Assembly: GCA_023404675.1 (NCBI GenBank)
Contig: JAEYAW010000035.1
Coordinates: forward strand, 1-64,000
DNA from: Pseudomonadota bacterium
Lineage (GTDB): Bacteria; Pseudomonadota; Alphaproteobacteria; Rhizobiales; Xanthobacteraceae
DNA length: 64,000 bases
Direction of reading: 5' to 3'
The notes under the pieces are model-generated. The model made no database searches. It saw only the letters and a program-made list of their open reading frames with translations, and was not told the origin of the DNA. A program made the translations under genes and the position numbers. Of the stretch, positions 62,076 to 64,000 are shown one piece after another (within the stretch, counting starts at the first letter, position 1; each line of letters begins with the position of its first letter).

Positions 62076-62864
62076 ATGTCCCAGCCTCTGCCCATCCGTC
62101 TTGGTATCAACGTCGATCACATCGCGACCCTGCGCAATGCGCGCGGCGGCGTACAGCCCGATCCGCTCCGCGCGGCGCTGACGGTGATCGAGGCGGGTGC
62201 CGATGGCATCACGGCGCATCTGCGGGAGGATCGCCGTCACATCCGCGATGCCGACATGGCGCGTCTGAAGGCCGGGATTTCCAAGCCGCTGAACTTCGAG
62301 ATGGCGGCTACCGACGATATGCTGCGCATCGCACTCGCGACCAGGCCGCATGCGGTCTGCCTCGTCCCCGAGCGGCGTGAAGAATTGACGACGGAAGGCG
62401 GGCTCGACGTCGTTGGCCAGCAGGCTGTGCTTGCGCCGATGATCGCGCAACTGAACGACGCCGGCATCCGGGTGTCGCTGTTTATTTCCGCCGATCCCGC
62501 CCAGATCGTCATGGCCGCGAAGCTCGGCGCGCCGGTGATCGAGATTCACACGGGCGCGTGGTGTGATGCACTGGAATCCAGCGACCCTGACAAAGCCAAC
62601 AAGGAGTGGCAGCGCATCGTCGCGGGAGCTGAACTGGCCGCATCGGAAGGCCTGGAGGTCCACGCCGGCCATGGCCTGAACTACGCGACCGCGCAGACCA
62701 TCTCCGCGCTGCCGCAGATCGCCGAACTGAACATCGGTTATTTCATGGTCGGCGAGGCGCTGTTCGTGGGCCTGGCCGAGACTGTGCGGCAGATGCGGGC
62801 GGCGATGACGCGCGGGCGCGCCGCGCTCGCCGCGAGTGGCCTCCAGACGGAGCCGGCCCGATGA
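62076..62864 (+). CDS. pdxJ: pyridoxine 5'-phosphate synthase
   Basis: A 262-residue TIM-barrel enzyme that joins 1-deoxyxylulose 5-phosphate with 3-amino-2-oxopropyl phosphate to make vitamin B6. The RLGINVDHIATLRNARGG opening, DGITAHLREDRRHI, FEMAATDDM, VCLVPERR and the HAGHGLNY phosphate-binding region are present. The ATG at 62076 follows the tandem repeat directly, so the usual ribosome site is missing or degenerate. The gene overlaps acpS by four bases (ATGA). Confidence 0.96.
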   Translation: MSQPLPIRLGINVDHIATLRNARGGVQPDPLRAALTVIEAGADGITAHLREDRRHIRDADMARLKAGISKPLNFEMAATDDMLRIALATRPHAVCLVPERREELTTEGGLDVVGQQAVLAPMIAQLNDAGIRVSLFISADPAQIVMAAKLGAPVIEIHTGAWCDALESSDPDKANKEWQRIVAGAELAASEGLEVHAGHGLNYATAQTISALPQIAELNIGYFMVGEALFVGLAETVRQMRAAMTRGRAALAASGLQTEPAR

Positions 62865-63301
62865 TTATCGGTATGGGATCGGACCTGATCGACATCCGCC
62901 GGATCGACAAGGTGATCGAGCGGCACGGCGAGCGGTTTCTCGACCGGATTTTCACCGACGCCGAGCGCGCCAAGGCCGAGCGCCGCGCCAAGATGCACAA
63001 GCTGGTGGTGGCAACCTATGCCAAGCGGTTCGCGGCCAAGGAAGCCTGCTCGAAGGCGCTCGGCACCGGAATCCGGCAGGGGGTCTGGTGGCGCGACATG
63101 GGCGTCGTCAACCTGCCCGGCGGGCGTCCGACCCTGTTTCTCACGGGCGGCGCGAAGGTCCGTCTTGAGGCCCTGACGCCGGCTGGTTTCGAGGCGAGGA
63201 TCGACCTCACCATGACCGATGACTGGCCATTGGCGCAGGCGGTTGTGATCATTTCCGCCCTGAGGAGCGGCGAATCTGATCCGGGGCCCGGAAACAGGTG
63301 A
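62861..63301 (+). CDS. acpS: holo-[acyl-carrier-protein] synthase
   Basis: A 146-residue phosphopantetheinyl transferase, activating ACP. It begins IIGMGSDLIDIRRI (a Mg-ligand Asp) and has RFAAKEACSKALGTGI (the second acidic ligand). C-terminal sequence is complete. The pdxJ-acpS-lepB order is the normal alphaproteobacterial arrangement and precedes rnc-era in many genomes. Confidence 0.95.
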   Translation: MIIGMGSDLIDIRRIDKVIERHGERFLDRIFTDAERAKAERRAKMHKLVVATYAKRFAAKEACSKALGTGIRQGVWWRDMGVVNLPGGRPTLFLTGGAKVRLEALTPAGFEARIDLTMTDDWPLAQAVVIISALRSGESDPGPGNR

Positions 63302-63507
63302 TCGTCAAGTCGAAAATCTTCGCAATTTCAGTTGATTAGACGAATGTCGCTTGGGCCTTGATTGCGCCGCACCTGACAACCGTCTACAAGCGTCGCCGAC
63401 GCTGGTCAGCCGCTTCGTGATGGCGACCGCGGCGGGGCGGCGGGCAGTCAATCTGCAGAGAGCCACGCGGCACGATCGTGCTCGGCAGAGAACTCGAACG
63501 GGACCAA

Positions 63508-64000
63508 ATGAGCGTGACATCCGGAACGAAATCCGAGGGCGGCATTGGCGAGACCATCAGGGTCATCGTCCACGCGCTGCTGATTGCCCTGGTCATCCGC
63601 ACCTTTCTGTTTCAGCCCTTCAACATCCCGTCCGGATCGATGAAGGCGACGCTGCTGGTCGGCGATTATCTGTTCGTCTCGAAGTATTCCTACGGATACA
63701 GCCGGTTCTCGTTTCCGTTTTCGCCGCCGCTGTTCTCGGGGCGTATTCTCGGGTCGGATCCGAGCCGGGGCGACATCGTCGTCTTCCGTCTGCCGAAGGA
63801 CGACTCCGTCGATTACATCAAGCGCGTGATCGGTCTGCCCGGCGATCGGGTGCAGATGCGCGACGGCCTGCTGTACATCAACGACAAGGCCGTTCAGCGC
63901 GAGCGGCTTCCTGATTTCGTCGGCGAGGATCCGTGCGGCACCGACGCCACCGCCCGCGTGAAGCGCTGGAAGGAAACGCTGCCCAACGGCATCAGCTACG
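63508..64000 (+). CDS. lepB: signal peptidase I (C-terminus beyond window)
   Basis: The first 164 codons are visible; no stop is reached. An N-terminal helix (VIVHALLIALVIRTFLFQPF) leads to the catalytic serine in PSGSMKATLLVGD (S44). The general-base lysine is in VDYIKRVIGLPGDRV (K105). It cleaves the signal peptides of secreted proteins. The ATG at 63508 starts the membrane anchor at the right place. It follows acpS after 206 bases, so it may have its own promoter. Confidence 0.95.
   Translation, partial: MSVTSGTKSEGGIGETIRVIVHALLIALVIRTFLFQPFNIPSGSMKATLLVGDYLFVSKYSYGYSRFSFPFSPPLFSGRILGSDPSRGDIVVFRLPKDDSVDYIKRVIGLPGDRVQMRDGLLYINDKAVQRERLPDFVGEDPCGTDATARVKRWKETLPNGISY

Overview
The window reads as chromosomal core DNA of a high-GC alphaproteobacterium, most likely a member of the Bradyrhizobiaceae/Nitrobacteraceae (Bradyrhizobium, Rhodopseudomonas, Afipia, Nitrobacter group). 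This rests on the order glyA-nrdR-ribD-ribE-ribH-nusB-thiL, the long block rpsB-tsf-pyrH-frr-uppS-cdsA-dxr-rseP-bamA-lpxD-fabZ-lpxA-lpxI-lpxB, a 439-residue ProS, an S2 protein with a C-terminal extension, and small secreted DUF1236 and DUF3551 proteins typical of that family. The genus is not determined. No transposase, integrase, phage gene, CRISPR array, rRNA or replication origin was seen.

Layout. 1-2.7 kb: the end of an unrecognised gene, a fumarate-reductase/ketosteroid-dehydrogenase-like flavoprotein and two small proteins. 2.8-8.5 kb: one-carbon, riboflavin and thiamine genes (glyA, nrdR, ribD, ribE, ribH, nusB, thiL), tightly packed or overlapping. 8.5-10.9 kb: a LysR regulator divergent from a Tat-exported protein made of three carboxymuconolactone-decarboxylase-like repeats. 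11.3-13.5 kb: a proton-pumping pyrophosphatase (hppA) with a long structured leader. 13.5-19.5 kb: DUF1236, bamE, a cytochrome bc1 chaperone, yceD-plsX-fabH, ihfA, a MerR regulator and tRNA-Pro(GGG). 19.5-32.5 kb is the most accessory part: a DUF2946/PCu(A)C copper pair, DUF808, a GT87-like glycosyltransferase, an M20 peptidase, an orphan cobalamin/iron-binding protein, a thioesterase, a GNAT acetyltransferase, proS, the lolC-lolD lipoprotein exporter and two DUF3551 genes, one frameshifted.

32.4-36.2 kb: a LexA-type promoter drives a 32-codon membrane miniprotein just ahead of dnaE. 36.6-51.6 kb: the translation, isoprenoid and envelope block. These genes make ribosomal protein S2, EF-Ts, UMP kinase and ribosome recycling factor, then undecaprenyl diphosphate, CDP-diacylglycerol, the MEP precursor step, the S2P protease, the BAM channel and lipid A. 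51.7-64 kb: an alpha/beta hydrolase, a soluble lytic transglycosylase, dapA, mscL, smpB, a family-5 uracil-DNA glycosylase, an NYN nuclease-like protein, rpoZ, the bifunctional ppGpp enzyme rsh, pdxJ, acpS and a signal peptidase I (lepB) cut by the window edge.

The best candidate for something undescribed is the SOS-box-controlled miniprotein at 32.4 kb, which resembles the small SOS-induced division inhibitors in its architecture. A second perfect GAAC-N7-GAAC box lies past the other end of dnaE, before rpsB. Also notable are the triple-CMD Tat protein, a five-copy 14-bp tandem repeat directly abutting the pdxJ start, and two copies of a dispersed palindrome. All identities come from reading the sequence; no database search was possible.
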